Shown here piece by piece: positions 43,417-54,713 of a stretch of DNA of 64,000 nt. Source of the DNA: a bacterium (lineage in GTDB: Bacteria; CAIWAD01); the NCBI GenBank assembly GCA_030429345.1, contig JAUIFJ010000006.1, forward strand, positions 1 to 64,000, read 5' to 3'. Made by a program: the position numbers and the translations under genes. The notes under the pieces are model-generated. The model saw nothing but the letters and a program-made list of their open reading frames with translations. It was not told the DNA's origin and ran no database searches. Numbering within the stretch: position 1 is the stretch's first letter; each line of letters begins with the position of its first letter.

Positions 43417-44286
43417 TTATTTCAAACATCCCGCCATGGTGGGGCCGATGTCGGCGGGGCTTTCGACGACGTGTACGCCGGCCTCCTTGAGGGTGGCCAT
43501 CTTCTCCGCCGCCGTGCCCTTGCCGCCGGCGATGATCGCGCCGGCGTGCCCCATGCGACGCCCCGGAGGCGCGGTCTGTCCGGCAATGAAGCCGACGACC
43601 GGCACCCGGATGTTGTCGGCGATGTAGGCCGCGGCTTCCTCTTCCGCGCTGCCGCCGATCTCGCCGATCATCACGATGCCCTTTGTCTCACCGTCGTCCT
43701 TGAAGTGCTTCAGGATGTCGGTGAAGGTGCTGCCGATGATCGGGTCGCCGCCGATGCCGATGCAGGTGCTCTGGCCGATGCCTTCGGCCGCCAGCTGTCC
43801 GACCGCCTCATAGGTCAGCGTCCCCGAACGGGAGATCACGCCCACCGGGCCCGGGCTGTGGATGAAGCCCGGCAGGATGCCCAGCTTGGCCTGGCCCGGC
43901 GTGATCAGGCCGGGGCAGTTGGGGCCGATCATCACGGCGCCGCTGGCGTTGAGCGCGGCCTTGACCGGCACCATGTCGCGGGTCGGAATGCCTTCCGTGA
44001 TGGTGACGATCAGGCGGATGCCGGCCTCGATCGCTTCCAGAATCGCGTCCGCGGCGAAGGGGGGCGGCACGAAGATGATGCTCGTGTCCGCTCCGGCGGC
44101 GTCCACCGCGTCGCTGACCGTGTTGAACACGGGCTTGTCCAGGTGCGTCATGCCGCCCTTGCCCGGTGTGACACCGCCGACGATGTTCGTGCCGTACTCG
44201 ATCATCTGTCCGGCGTGGAAGGTGCCCTCCCCGCCCGTGAATCCCTGCACGATCACCTTGTTGGTCTTGTCCAGTAGAATGGCCAT
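43417..44286 (-). CDS. sucD: Succinyl-CoA synthetase alpha subunit
   Basis: 289 residues. Family motifs are [37 protein letters not shown] and the phospho-His loop [15 protein letters not shown]. With SucC it converts succinyl-CoA to succinate with NTP synthesis in the TCA cycle. It directly follows sucC, 9 bp apart. Confidence 0.96.
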   Translation of the reverse strand: MAILLDKTNKVIVQGFTGGEGTFHAGQMIEYGTNIVGGVTPGKGGMTHLDKPVFNTVSDAVDAAGADTSIIFVPPPFAADAILEAIEAGIRLIVTITEGIPTRDMVPVKAALNASGAVMIGPNCPGLITPGQAKLGILPGFIHSPGPVGVISRSGTLTYEAVGQLAAEGIGQSTCIGIGGDPIIGSTFTDILKHFKDDGETKGIVMIGEIGGSAEEEAAAYIADNIRVPVVGFIAGQTAPPGRRMGHAGAIIAGGKGTAAEKMATLKEAGVHVVESPADIGPTMAGCLK

Positions 44287-44295
44287 GGATCTTCC

Positions 44296-45468
44296 CTACT
44301 TCACGGCGGCGACGGCCTTCTCGGCCGCGTCGCGCAGGTTATCGCCGACAATCAGGTCGATGCCGCTGGTGCGCAGCATCTCGGCGGCCACCTCGTGGTT
44401 CGTGCCCGCCAGGCGGACCACCACGGGCACCTCGACTCCCACGTTCTTGACGGCCTGGATCACACCGGCCGCCACGCGGTCGCAGCGCACGATGCCGCCG
44501 AAAATGTTGATCAGCACGCATTTCACGTTGGGGTCGCTGAGGATGATCTTGAAGCCGGCCTCGACGGTTTCCGGACTGGCGCCGCCGCCCACGTCCAGGA
44601 AGTTGGCCGGTTCGCCGCCCACGTACTTGATGATGTCCATGGTGCCCATGGCCAGGCCCGCGCCGTTGACCATGCAGCCCACGGTGCCGTCGAGCTTGAT
44701 GTAGTTGAGGTCGTGCTTCGCCGCCTCGATCTCGCTCTCCTCCTCTTCGCTCAGGTCGCGCAGTTCGGCATAGTCCTTGTGGCGGAAGAGGCTGTTGTCG
44801 TCGAAGTTGATCTTGGCGTCGAGGGCCAGCACATCGCCCTGCTTCGTGGTGACCAGGGGATTGATCTCGAAGAGCGAGGCGTCGGTCTCTTCCCAGGCCT
44901 TCGCCAGCGCCAGGAAGAAGCGGACCGCGTTCTTGAAGGCCGAGCCGGAGAGGCCCAGCTTGAAGGCCAGGCGCCGGGCCTGGAAGCCCTGGAAGCCGGT
45001 CAGCGGATCGATGGTCTCCTTGAAGATCTTCTCCGGGGATTCCGCGGCGACCTTCTCGATCTCCATGCCGCCCTCGGTGGAAGCCATGACCGTGACACGC
45101 GAAGTCTGGCGGTCGAGAACCAGCCCGACGTAGTACTCGTGCTCGATCTCGCAGCCCGCCTCGACGAGCAGGCGCTGCACCTTCTTGCCCTCCGGCCCGG
45201 TCTGGTGTGTGACAAGCTGCATGCCCATGATCTCTTCGGCCAGGGCGACGCACTCCTCGCGGCTGCGGGCCAGCTTGACGCCGCCGCCTTTCCCGCGGCC
45301 GCCGGCGTGGATCTGGGCCTTGACCACGGCGACCGCTCCACCGAGCTGGTCCCAGGCCTGTCCGGCGAGCTCGGCGGCGCGCTCGGGGTCGGTCACCGGC
45401 ACACTGGCCGGCACGGGCACGCCGTAGCGCTTGAGGATCTCCTTGCCCTGGTATTCGTGAATCTTCAT
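44296..45468 (-). CDS. sucC: Succinyl-CoA synthetase beta subunit
   Basis: 390 residues from ATG 45468 ([20 protein letters not shown], the invariant N-terminus). The frame extends 10 codons further but the family start is clear. The ATP-grasp region has [28 protein letters not shown] and [15 protein letters not shown] follow. [10 protein letters not shown] and [11 protein letters not shown] are the nucleotide and subunit-contact loops. Confidence 0.95.
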   Translation of the reverse strand: MKIHEYQGKEILKRYGVPVPASVPVTDPERAAELAGQAWDQLGGAVAVVKAQIHAGGRGKGGGVKLARSREECVALAEEIMGMQLVTHQTGPEGKKVQRLLVEAGCEIEHEYYVGLVLDRQTSRVTVMASTEGGMEIEKVAAESPEKIFKETIDPLTGFQGFQARRLAFKLGLSGSAFKNAVRFFLALAKAWEETDASLFEINPLVTTKQGDVLALDAKINFDDNSLFRHKDYAELRDLSEEEESEIEAAKHDLNYIKLDGTVGCMVNGAGLAMGTMDIIKYVGGEPANFLDVGGGASPETVEAGFKIILSDPNVKCVLINIFGGIVRCDRVAAGVIQAVKNVGVEVPVVVRLAGTNHEVAAEMLRTSGIDLIVGDNLRDAAEKAVAAVK

Positions 45469-45540
45469 CTCGCGTCCCTTGCAGTTGCGGTGATACATGA
45501 AGACGGCGATCCCCGCCGGGATCGCCCGTTGTGATTCAAT

Positions 45541-46482
45541 TCAAGCCGTCAGCCAGGTCCCGCCTCCTCCAGCCAGGGCTTCGGGCAGGCCGTCGAAATC
45601 CGTGATCAGGCAGCGTTCTCCGCCGCCGGCGAGGAAGGCCAGCGCGGCCTCGATCTTCGGCCCCATGCTGCCGGCAGGAAACTCGCCCTGCTGCAGGAAG
45701 CGCTGGGCCTCCTCGACGCTCAGCCGGTCATGCCGCTTCTCCTCCGGCGTGCCGAAGGCCGTTGCCACACGGGATACTCCCGTCAGGATCACCAGCTCCG
45801 GGGCGCCCAGCTTGTTGGCCAGCAGGGCGCTCAGGCGATCCTTGTCGATGACGGCGTCGACGCCCTCGTAGCGCCCGTTCTCGTCCAGGTAGCAGGGAAT
45901 GCCTCCCCCGCCGCCGGCGATGACCAGTGCGCCGTTCTGCAGCAGCACCTGGATCACGGGGGCATTGACCACTTCCAGCGGTTGCGGGCTTCCCACCACG
46001 CGCCGCCAGCCGCGACCGCGGTCCTCGCGCAGGGTCCAGCCCCGGCTTTCGCGCAGGGCCATGGCCTCTTCCAGTCCGTATACCTGGCCGACGAACTTGG
46101 TGGGTTCGATGAGCGCCGGATCCAGGGGGTCGACGATCACCTGTGTGACAAGAGTCGCCACCGGGCGCTCGTCCCCGCGCTGGAGCATGTCGTTGCGCAG
46201 GCACTGCTCGATCATGTAGCCGATGCCGCCCTGGGTGTCTGCGACGAGCACGCCCAGGGGAATCTGCGGAATGCGGCCGAAGGCCAGCTCGGTGCTCAGC
46301 AGCCGGTTGCCCACCTGGGGGCCGTTGCCATGGGTCAGGAGCAGCGGGCGCCCGCTTTCGAGCAGCGGGCGCAGGTGCTGGATCGAGCGGCGCGTGTTGG
46401 CGAACTCCTGGTGGATGTCCGCGTCCCCGCTGGTGGAAATGGCGTTGCCGCCCAAGGCTACGACAATCGTGCCAGCGTCCAT
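45541..46482 (-). CDS. arcC: Carbamate kinase
   Basis: 313 residues from ATG 46482 (Shine-Dalgarno GCAGGAGAAGAGGTC). Amino-acid-kinase fold motifs are IVVALGGNAI, LTHGNGPQVGNRL, VIAGGGGGIPCYLDENG and DAVIDKDRLSALLANKL. It interconverts carbamoyl phosphate plus ADP with carbamate plus ATP. Ornithine carbamoyltransferase is encoded 9 kb away, which would complete an ATP-yielding citrulline breakdown. No arginine deiminase gene is in the window. Confidence 0.93.
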   Translation of the reverse strand: MDAGTIVVALGGNAISTSGDADIHQEFANTRRSIQHLRPLLESGRPLLLTHGNGPQVGNRLLSTELAFGRIPQIPLGVLVADTQGGIGYMIEQCLRNDMLQRGDERPVATLVTQVIVDPLDPALIEPTKFVGQVYGLEEAMALRESRGWTLREDRGRGWRRVVGSPQPLEVVNAPVIQVLLQNGALVIAGGGGGIPCYLDENGRYEGVDAVIDKDRLSALLANKLGAPELVILTGVSRVATAFGTPEEKRHDRLSVEEAQRFLQQGEFPAGSMGPKIEAALAFLAGGGERCLITDFDGLPEALAGGGGTWLTA

Positions 46483-46524
46483 GACCTCTTCTCCTGCGGG
46501 CTGAAGCCCATTGGTGGAAACCCA

Positions 46525-46548
46525 AAAAGCGGGCAATATAAGGAAGAG
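46525..46548 (-). promoter_or_regulatory. Conserved upstream element, copy 2 (carbamate kinase)
   Basis: On the minus strand CTCTTCCTTATATT, four variable bases, then GCTTTTT, ~43-66 bp before ATG 46482. It matches the element at 40287-40309, with identity in all positions outside the four-base gap. Confidence 0.5.
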
Positions 46549-46564
46549 CCTTGCCGGTGACCAC

Positions 46565-47305
46565 TCACCCGGCAATTCCCCCGGCAGGCCCTTGGCCGGG
46601 GATCTCGAGGCGTTCGACCAGGCCGTCCTTGAGGTGCAGCACTCTCTGGGCCCGCGCCGCGACCCGGGCGTCGTGGGTCACGACCACCAGGGTATTGCCC
46701 TTGCCATGCAGGGAATCGAAGAGTTCGAGGATTTCGGTCCCCGTGCGGCTGTCCAGATTGCCTGTCGGTTCATCGGCGAGCAGCAGGCTGGGCTTCGTGA
46801 CCAGGGCACGGGCCACGGCGACACGCTGTTTCTGGCCGCCGGACAGTTCCCCCGGACGGTGGTCCATGCGATCCGGCAGTCCGACGGTTCTCAGCGCTTC
46901 ACTGGCCCTCGCGGAGCGGTCCTGCGCCGAAGCCCCCTGGTAGATCAGGGGCAGCTCGACATTCTCCAGCGCGGTCTGCCTCGCCAGCAGATTGAAGTTC
47001 TGGAAGACGAAGCCGATCTCCACGCCGCGGATGCGGCTCAATTCGTCGTCGTCCGCCAAAGCTGAAATGTCGATGCCATTGAGCAGGAACTCGCCGGAGG
47101 TGGGCTTGTCCATGAGGCCCAGCAGGTTCATCAGCGTGGACTTGCCGCTGCCGCTGGGGCCCATGATCGCCAGGTATTCGCCGCGTGGGACATCCAGGTC
47201 GATGCCGCGCAGGGCAGGCACGGTGATACTTCCCTGGGAATAGGTCTTGGCCAGGGAGCGAATGCGGATCAGGATGTCAGAAGAGGAGGCCGATGGTCCA
47301 GCCAA
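46565..47305 (-). CDS. ABC transporter ATP-binding protein (LolD/MacB type)
   Basis: About 246 residues if TTG 47305 is the start (GGGGGAT 7 nt upstream); ATG 47338 is an alternative that overlaps the previous gene more. Walker A is GPSGSGKST, Q-loop VFQNFNLL, signature LSGGQKQR, Walker B LLLADEPTGNLD, and H-loop VVVTHD. The sequence groups with ATPases of lipoprotein-release or MacB-like exporters. No permease gene is adjacent; instead the gene follows an outer-membrane-barrel candidate and a large lipoprotein. Confidence 0.88.
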   Translation of the reverse strand: MAGPSASSSDILIRIRSLAKTYSQGSITVPALRGIDLDVPRGEYLAIMGPSGSGKSTLMNLLGLMDKPTSGEFLLNGIDISALADDDELSRIRGVEIGFVFQNFNLLARQTALENVELPLIYQGASAQDRSARASEALRTVGLPDRMDHRPGELSGGQKQRVAVARALVTKPSLLLADEPTGNLDSRTGTEILELFDSLHGKGNTLVVVTHDARVAARAQRVLHLKDGLVERLEIPGQGPAGGIAG

Positions 47306-48557
47306 GATGGATCCCCCTGCTATAGCTGAAAAGGCCATTGTAGGACTTGAAGCCGAGGCCCGCAATCAACTGCCTGCCGCCGGACAGGGCACGCTGCCAG
47401 TGCAGGTCGCCTCCCAGGGAGAGACCCCGTCCGTAGCCGGAGGCCAGCTCGAGGCCCACCTGCAGATCCGGATAGTGGGGCGGCTGCCAGCCACCGTATA
47501 CGGAGAAGCGCCGAAGCCTGGCGCGGCTGCGCGAGGCGCGCCTCAGGTCGGTCCGCAGGGCCACGGTCCATTCCTTGTGCGGACGCCCCGCCAGCCCCAG
47601 GATCCAGCGTGGCGGGCTGGTCTCGCGCAGGTTGCGGGCGCGGCGGGAATAGCTGCTGTCCACCAGCTGCTCCTCGAAGTCCGCGAACTCGAACTCGCTG
47701 GAGATCGGCTGCTCGGGCAGGTGGAATTCCAGCACCTGCTCGCGCACGTCGCCCCAGTGCATCACGCCCAGGAAGTCCCGGATCACGAGCTCGGCCCGCA
47801 GGGGAATTCCGGCCAGGCTGTCCGTCCAGCTGCCGCCCAGGTCCAGACCCATTCCGTGTCCGCGGGCCTTGAGCAGCAGGTGTTCGCCCTCCGCCGAAAG
47901 GCTCCCTTCCGGCGGGGAGATCTCCAGCCCCGAGCGGCGCGTCGAAAGCAGGCGGCCCCAGTGCCAGTCCAGGGCCATGCCCAGGCGCAAGGGGCCCCGC
48001 GAGGCAGCCAGGTTCAGTGTGTGACTCTGCAGCAGGATCGCCTTCAGCCCCATCTCGTCCATGCGGATCGCTTCCCGCGGGTCATTGCCGAAGAGCGCCA
48101 CGCGCAGGGGATCCGTGTCCATGACGGCGCGCGCCTCGCTCTGCAGCGCCAGAGCATAACCGGCGCTGAAGTCCTCGAAGCCCCAGGGCAGGTCCACGGG
48201 CAGGGCGCGGCGCCAGCCGAAGGGCTCGAAGGACCCCGTGTGATCCAGTCCCAGGGTTCCGCCGAGCCTGTCCATCAGTTCCCGTTTCTCGCTCTCGTCG
48301 AGAAACTGGCCGATGTACTCGTTGTACAAGTGGATCGAGAGGTCATCGTTGCGCAGGTTGAGCCTCGCGCTCAGCGTCAGCCAGCCCGCGTGCCCTTCCC
48401 TGCGACAGGCATGGGCCGGATTGAAGGACATGGCGGCGACGCCCGTCTGCAGAAGCTCGTCCGCTCCGCCCAGCAGGGCGGGGCCTTCCCGTCCCTGTGC
48501 ACCCGCCCGAAGGGGCAGGGCAAGCAGGAGGAGAACCAGCAGCGCTGTTCCGCTCAT
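47277..48557 (-). CDS. Exported outer-membrane beta-barrel candidate (DUF5723-like)
   Basis: 426 residues from ATG 48557, overlapping the lipoprotein stop (ATGA). A signal peptide (TALLVLLLLALPLRAGAQ) is followed by alternating hydrophobic/polar strands. The C-terminal half has amphipathic strand pairs (LQVGLELASGYGRGLSLGGD, IAGLGFKSYNGLFSYSRGIH). The last residue is Phe, as in many outer-membrane proteins. It resembles DUF5723-type porin-like proteins of FCB bacteria. The role is unknown. Confidence 0.72.
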   Translation of the reverse strand: MSGTALLVLLLLALPLRAGAQGREGPALLGGADELLQTGVAAMSFNPAHACRREGHAGWLTLSARLNLRNDDLSIHLYNEYIGQFLDESEKRELMDRLGGTLGLDHTGSFEPFGWRRALPVDLPWGFEDFSAGYALALQSEARAVMDTDPLRVALFGNDPREAIRMDEMGLKAILLQSHTLNLAASRGPLRLGMALDWHWGRLLSTRRSGLEISPPEGSLSAEGEHLLLKARGHGMGLDLGGSWTDSLAGIPLRAELVIRDFLGVMHWGDVREQVLEFHLPEQPISSEFEFADFEEQLVDSSYSRRARNLRETSPPRWILGLAGRPHKEWTVALRTDLRRASRSRARLRRFSVYGGWQPPHYPDLQVGLELASGYGRGLSLGGDLHWQRALSGGRQLIAGLGFKSYNGLFSYSRGIHLGWTIGLLF

Positions 48558-50557
48558 TGCCAGTCCCCGAGGCGTGCCTGCAGGGTGATCCGGCCGGTGA
48601 CGCGCAGTTCCTGGGATGCATGGAAGCGAAGCGTGTCCTCGTCGCCGAAGGCGTCGAAGCGGTACCAGCCCCACCACTGCTCGACGGGCTCCTCCTCCGG
48701 GACCCAGGTCCGTCCGTCCCAGCGGCCGCCCCGCATCAGGCGCAGGGCCTGCTCGCGGATCACGGCATCCAGTGTGTCACGATTTCCGCCCTGGCCCGCG
48801 GGAAGAATCGCGATCGGCTCGAAGAGCGCGATGGAATCGGCAGGCGCAATCCGCGGGTTGCCGGAGCTGACCCAGGCCTGCAGGGTGCCGCCCAGGGGAA
48901 TCTCGTTCTCGAGGAAAAGCTCCAGGCCGGCCTCCGCCACTTCCCGGCCCAGTTCGACGTCTCCTTCCTCCGGTCCGCTCTCCCAGAGCGCTTCCAGCAC
49001 CACCAGTTCCGCGGGCAGGACCACCTGGGTAAAGCGCAGGCTGGAAAGGCTGTCGATGCTCAGGATCTGTCCGGGCAGGAGCTGCAGCTCACCGCTAAGG
49101 TCGAGGGACTCCGGTTCCCGCTCCAGGAAGGGCCCCATGCCCTCGAGAAGCATGCGCCCGTCGTTCGTGTCGACTTCGCTGCCGGCATGCAAGAGCGTGT
49201 CCGCCAGGCTGTTGCCGGACTGCACACCGAGTTCCAGCTGCAGGTCGAAGAGCATGCCGACCGAACTCTCCAGGCGCAGCTCCATGTCTACATCGCGGAA
49301 ACGGAAATTGCCCAGCTCCGCCGGCAGATCGTCCATGGGATAGGCCCGCGGCTGGATCTCAACGAGGTAGGGCTCGAGGAATTCGCCCCGGAAGAAGTCC
49401 AGGCGGGAAGGGTCGACCTCCACGTCCATCTGCAGCCGGTCCCTCGTCCTCAGGACCTGCATGCCGGGCACTTCCAGCGTATGTCCGCGGACCAGCAACG
49501 GCAGTTGCTGGGGCAGGCGCTCTCCCAGGTCCAGGAAACGGACCTGCTCGTAGTGGTCGTGGATCACGACCGTCGCGCCGGGTTGTACCACATCGCTGAG
49601 GCTGCGCAGCGTGTCCCCGGCGGAGGTGCGGAACTGGGGCAGCAGCACCTCGACGCTGAGCGGAACCTCGTAGCGGTTGTGGAAGGCGTAGCTCACGTCG
49701 ATCTCGCGGCTGAGCGCCTCGAGGACGCGCAGGCCGGGATCGGCGGCCAGCGAATCCAGCTGCTCGAAGTCCTGGCGCCCGATGTGGGCCCTCGCGCTGT
49801 CGGCCAGGCCGGTCTCGTGCGCCAGGCCCAGCTCGAGCGTCGCGGGCGAAAGCAGGCGCGACTGGTCCAGGGGCCGGCTGCTGCCGCTAAGCCGCAGCAC
49901 CAGCTCGGAGGTCACCAGTCCCAGCAGTTCCAGCGGCTCCTCGCGGAACACGCCGGGGGGAAGGCTTCCTGGCTCCGTCAGCGAACCGCTGCCGAGCAGC
50001 CGGCCGCGGTCGTTGTATACATCGATGTCGAGTTCCTGCAGCTCGAAGGCGAAGCCGTGTTCGCCCTCCAGGCGGAAGAGGCTTTCGACGAAATGCACCC
50101 AGTCCACCTCCTGGAAAGGACTGAGCGGAAGGTCGAGCAAGAAGGGAATGGGCTGGGGAAGACGAACGATGGAATCGAGGCTGTCCGCCAGCGATGGAAA
50201 GAGGTCCTCCAGGGGGATCACCAGGCCGGAACCGCCCAGCTCCGTGAAGCGCAGGCCCTGCGGACCGGCCTCCAGGCTGCGGCTGGCGCCGTCCCACCAC
50301 AGGGAATCGGCCAGCCGGATCTCCTCGCTGTCCAGCTCCTGCAGGAAAAGCAGCAGGCTGTCGCCGGAACGGAAGGCGATGCGCTCGCTGGCCTCCGCCT
50401 GTCTCACGCGCAGGGTTTCCGGAGCCGTACTCAGGTAGAAGCCGCTTTCCCAGGAGGTGCCCGAAGGGTCTTCGAGGCTGCAGGCGGCCAGGGCCGCCAG
50501 GAGAAGAAAAGCGGACAGCAGGCGCGGATGTCCGTTTCGAACTCGATCCGGCTGCAT
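48554..50557 (-). CDS. Large lipoprotein of unknown function
   Basis: 667 residues. The N-terminus has a positively charged start, a hydrophobic stretch and the lipobox LAAC (Cys26), so it is lipid-anchored in the periplasm or outer membrane. The rest is acidic, Leu-rich and predicted beta-rich without recognisable repeats or cysteines. It is co-oriented and overlapping with a barrel protein and followed by an ABC ATPase, suggesting an envelope complex. No family was recognised. Confidence 0.8.
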   Translation of the reverse strand: MQPDRVRNGHPRLLSAFLLLAALAACSLEDPSGTSWESGFYLSTAPETLRVRQAEASERIAFRSGDSLLLFLQELDSEEIRLADSLWWDGASRSLEAGPQGLRFTELGGSGLVIPLEDLFPSLADSLDSIVRLPQPIPFLLDLPLSPFQEVDWVHFVESLFRLEGEHGFAFELQELDIDVYNDRGRLLGSGSLTEPGSLPPGVFREEPLELLGLVTSELVLRLSGSSRPLDQSRLLSPATLELGLAHETGLADSARAHIGRQDFEQLDSLAADPGLRVLEALSREIDVSYAFHNRYEVPLSVEVLLPQFRTSAGDTLRSLSDVVQPGATVVIHDHYEQVRFLDLGERLPQQLPLLVRGHTLEVPGMQVLRTRDRLQMDVEVDPSRLDFFRGEFLEPYLVEIQPRAYPMDDLPAELGNFRFRDVDMELRLESSVGMLFDLQLELGVQSGNSLADTLLHAGSEVDTNDGRMLLEGMGPFLEREPESLDLSGELQLLPGQILSIDSLSSLRFTQVVLPAELVVLEALWESGPEEGDVELGREVAEAGLELFLENEIPLGGTLQAWVSSGNPRIAPADSIALFEPIAILPAGQGGNRDTLDAVIREQALRLMRGGRWDGRTWVPEEEPVEQWWGWYRFDAFGDEDTLRFHASQELRVTGRITLQARLGDWQ

Positions 50558-50616
50558 CTGTCCGCTCCCGTAGAAAGAGAACGGGACCCAAGCCAGGCCC
50601 CGTTCGCTGTGATCCG

Positions 50617-52050
50617 CTAGTACCGGTAGTGTTCCGGCTTGTAGGGGCCGTCCTGCGGCACGCCGATGTACTCGGCCTGCTCCGTGCTGAGCCGTGTCAG
50701 GCGGACGCCCAGGTGTTCCAGGTGCAGACGGGCCACTTCCTCGTCCAGGACCTTGGGCAGCCGGTATACGCCCAGCTCGTGCTTGTTCTCCGCCAGCGCC
50801 ACCTGGGCCAGCACCTGGTTGGTGAAGCTGTTGGACATCACGAAGCTGCTGTGACCGGTGGCGCAGCCCAGGTTGACCAGGCGTCCCTCGGCGAGCAGGT
50901 AGATGCTGTGTCCGTCCGCGAACTCGTAGCGGTCGACCTGGGGCTTGATGTTCTCGCGTGTGACATCGCCCGCCTCCTCGAGACGCGAGACCTGGATCTC
51001 GTTGTCGAAATGGCCGATGTTGCAGACGATCGCCTGGTCGCTCATCGCCTTCATGTGATCGAAGGTGATGACGTCCTTGTTGCCTGTCGTGGTGACGAAG
51101 ATGTTGCCCTCGCCGATCACGTCCTCGAGGGTCTTGACCTCGAAGCCCTCCATCGCCGCCTGCAGGGCGCAGATCGGATCGATCTCGGTGACGATCACGC
51201 GGGCGCCCAGGGCGCGCATGCTGTGGGCGCAGCCCTTGCCGACATCGCCATAGCCGCAGACCACGACCACCTTGCCGGCCACCATCACGTCGGTGGCGCG
51301 CTTGATGCCGTCGGCCAGCGATTCACGGCAGCCGTAGAGGTTGTCGAACTTGGACTTGGTGACGCTGTCGTTGACGTTGTAGGCCGGGAAAAGCAGTTCG
51401 CCCTTCTCGTGCAGGTGATACAGGCGGTGCACGCCTGTGGTGGTCTCCTCGCTGACGCCCTCGATGGACTCCGCGGCGCGTCGCCAGCGGCCGCCATCCT
51501 CGCGGCAGGCTTCTTCAAGCACCTTGTTGAAGGCGCGCTCTTCCTCGTTGTCTCCGCCCAGGGAAGGAATGCTGCCCTCGGTTTCGGCCCGCTCCTCCAG
51601 CTTCTTGCCCAGGTGGACCATCATGGTGGCGTCGCCGCCGTCATCGACGATCAGCGTCGGGCCTTTGCCTTCGGGATAGCTGAGGGCCTGCTTGGTGCAC
51701 CACCAGTACTCTTCCAGGGTCTCGCCCTTCCAGGCGAAGACGGGAACGCCGGCGGCGGCAATGGCGGCAGCGGCATGGTCCTGGGTGCTGAAAATGTTGC
51801 AGGAGCACCAGCGCACATCGGCGCCCAGCTCCACCAGCGTCTCGATCAGCACCGCGGTCTGCACGGTCATGTGCAGGCTGCCCATGACCCGGTGGCCCTT
51901 GAGCGGCTTGAGCGGACCGTACTTGGCGCGCACGGCCATCAGGCCCGGCATCTCGTGTTCGGCAATGGTGATCTCGCGGCGGCCGAAGGCGGCCTGGCTC
52001 ATGTCGGCGACCTTGTAATCGAGGCCGGCTTCGGCAATCGTCTGACTCAT
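50617..52050 (-). CDS. ahcY: S-adenosylhomocysteine hydrolase
   Basis: 477 residues from ATG 52050. [39 protein letters not shown] (NAD site), [15 protein letters not shown] and the C-terminal PYKPEHYRY are diagnostic. [13 protein letters not shown] and [18 protein letters not shown] belong to the substrate domain. It splits SAH into adenosine and homocysteine and follows metK on the same strand, forming a methyl-cycle pair. No SAH or SAM riboswitch was recognised in the 109-bp gap between the two. Confidence 0.96.
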   Translation of the reverse strand: MSQTIAEAGLDYKVADMSQAAFGRREITIAEHEMPGLMAVRAKYGPLKPLKGHRVMGSLHMTVQTAVLIETLVELGADVRWCSCNIFSTQDHAAAAIAAAGVPVFAWKGETLEEYWWCTKQALSYPEGKGPTLIVDDGGDATMMVHLGKKLEERAETEGSIPSLGGDNEEERAFNKVLEEACREDGGRWRRAAESIEGVSEETTTGVHRLYHLHEKGELLFPAYNVNDSVTKSKFDNLYGCRESLADGIKRATDVMVAGKVVVVCGYGDVGKGCAHSMRALGARVIVTEIDPICALQAAMEGFEVKTLEDVIGEGNIFVTTTGNKDVITFDHMKAMSDQAIVCNIGHFDNEIQVSRLEEAGDVTRENIKPQVDRYEFADGHSIYLLAEGRLVNLGCATGHSSFVMSNSFTNQVLAQVALAENKHELGVYRLPKVLDEEVARLHLEHLGVRLTRLSTEQAEYIGVPQDGPYKPEHYRY

Positions 52051-52159
52051 TCTGAATACTCCTGGCAGTGGATGCCGCCGGTCCGTCGGGGAGCCGCCGG
52101 TCGGTCGTCCGTTATCGTTGTCGGCAGGCCTGGAAGCAGGATTCACCCGGCCTCGAAGG

Positions 52160-53323
<1,164 letters not shown>

Positions 53324-53350
53324 AGGTCAATCCGTTGCTTGGATGGGTGA

Positions 53351-54337
53351 TTACTCGTTCGATGCCAGGCGACTGTGATCGCCCAGTTCCAGGATGCGGG
53401 GACCGGCCTCGCAGGCCGCCTGCTCCCCGAAGACGCTCTCGACGAGACTGCTGTGTGACACACGGCAGCCCTCGGCCAGGATGCTTTCCCTGACGCGGCT
53501 GTGTTCGATGACGCAGCCCTCGCCGAGGCTCACGTTGGGGCCGACAATGGAATCGCGGAGCACGACGCCGGGGCCGAAACTCACCGGGGGCAGCACCAGG
53601 CTGTTCTCGAGCCGGGGCTCTTCCGCGGGACAGGCGCGGCTGGCCAGGTAATGGCGATTGGTGGCAAGCAGGGTCTCCTTCTTGCCGCAGTCGAACCAGT
53701 CGCCGATCTCGACGGCCTCGTAGGGATCGCCGGCCTCGATGCGCTCCTGCAGGGCGTCCGTGATCTGGAACTCGCCCCGCGTGCGCCGGTTCTCGGCGAT
53801 CATGCGCTCCAGGCTCTCCTTGAGCACGCCGCCCTGCTTGATGTTGTACAGACCGACCAGGGCCAGGTTGCTCGTCGGGTGCTCGGGCTTCTCCACCAGC
53901 CGTGTGATTCGTTCGCCTTCGGTCTCGGCGACTCCGAAGCGGCGGGGGTCCTTCACGGTCTTGACTCCGAGCACATTGCTGGAACGGGCCCGAATGCCGG
54001 CGATATCGGCCGTGAACAGGGTGTCGCCAAGAATGATGAAGACCTCGCCGTCGTCCTCGCTCAGTCCCAGGGAGACCGCGTGGCCCAGGCCGAGCATCTG
54101 CTCCTGGCGCACGAAGGTGCACTTCAGGTCGGGCCAGGTCCGCGCCAGGTGTTCGCGCACCAGTTCCTCGCGGTAGCCGACAATGAAGACCGCCTCCTCA
54201 AGCCCCTCCGCCAGCAGTTCAAGCAGAATCCAGTCGATGAGGGCCCGTCCCGCGACGGGCACGAGCACCTTTGGCAGGCTGACAGTCAGGGGCCGCAGAC
54301 GAGTGCCGACACCGGCAACGGGCAATACCGCTTTCAT
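53351..54337 (-). CDS. Sugar-1-phosphate nucleotidyltransferase (LbH tail)
   Basis: 328 residues from ATG 54337. The NTP-transferase domain (1-~235) begins LPVAGVGTRLRPLT with PKVLVPVAG (uridylyl/thymidylyl signature) and has ILGDTLF and GEFQITDALQ. Residues ~245-328 form a left-handed beta-helix (VVLRDSIVGPNVSLGEGCVI, ESILAEGCRVSH), as in glucose-1-phosphate thymidylyl- or UDP-GlcNAc-type transferases. It would supply activated sugars for LPS or capsule. The sugar is not predictable. The frame extends upstream into a repeat-rich gap that is not coding. Confidence 0.87.
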   Translation of the reverse strand: MKAVLPVAGVGTRLRPLTVSLPKVLVPVAGRALIDWILLELLAEGLEEAVFIVGYREELVREHLARTWPDLKCTFVRQEQMLGLGHAVSLGLSEDDGEVFIILGDTLFTADIAGIRARSSNVLGVKTVKDPRRFGVAETEGERITRLVEKPEHPTSNLALVGLYNIKQGGVLKESLERMIAENRRTRGEFQITDALQERIEAGDPYEAVEIGDWFDCGKKETLLATNRHYLASRACPAEEPRLENSLVLPPVSFGPGVVLRDSIVGPNVSLGEGCVIEHSRVRESILAEGCRVSHSSLVESVFGEQAACEAGPRILELGDHSRLASNE

Positions 54338-54535
54338 GCAGAAGACCTTCCGAAGTGGCTGCCGGGTACTGGGAAAACGAGATTCTTGCGTCCTTCGATC
54401 ATAGCCGGGGAAGGTGCTGATTTCCTGTCGGAATTCCGAGATGGCGCTCCAGCCGCCCGGAGGAAACAACACGATCCGGACACCGGGATACGAATCCCGG
54501 GATTCGTTCTTTGCGGATTCGGGCATGACCGCGAT

Positions 54536-54713
54536 CCGTTTGTCGCCAACCGTTGGACGACGCGGACGGTACCCGTGAATCGCCGCAACGATCCATGTAT
54601 CGCAAACCGTTTGGCGACGCGAACCGTCACCGTATTCAACCGTCCACCGCGATTCGTTTGCCGCCATGAACCGTTTGTCGCAAACCGTTTGGCGACGCGA
54701 ACCGTCACCGCGG
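54536..54713. repeat. Palindromic GTCGC...GCGAC repeats (3 copies)
   Basis: Copies at ~54536-54575, ~54592-54636 and ~54671-54713 share GTCGCAAACCGTTTGGCGAC or a close variant, followed by GCGAACCGTCACC in the last two. The core is an imperfect palindrome (GTCGC/GCGAC, CAAAC/GTTTG). They lie in the 54338-55107 gap, where no gene is supported. Confidence 0.75.

Noticed and set aside
52051-52159. SAH or SAM riboswitch between metK and ahcY
   Set aside because: The GC-rich hairpins do not match the conserved core of any SAH or SAM class I know.
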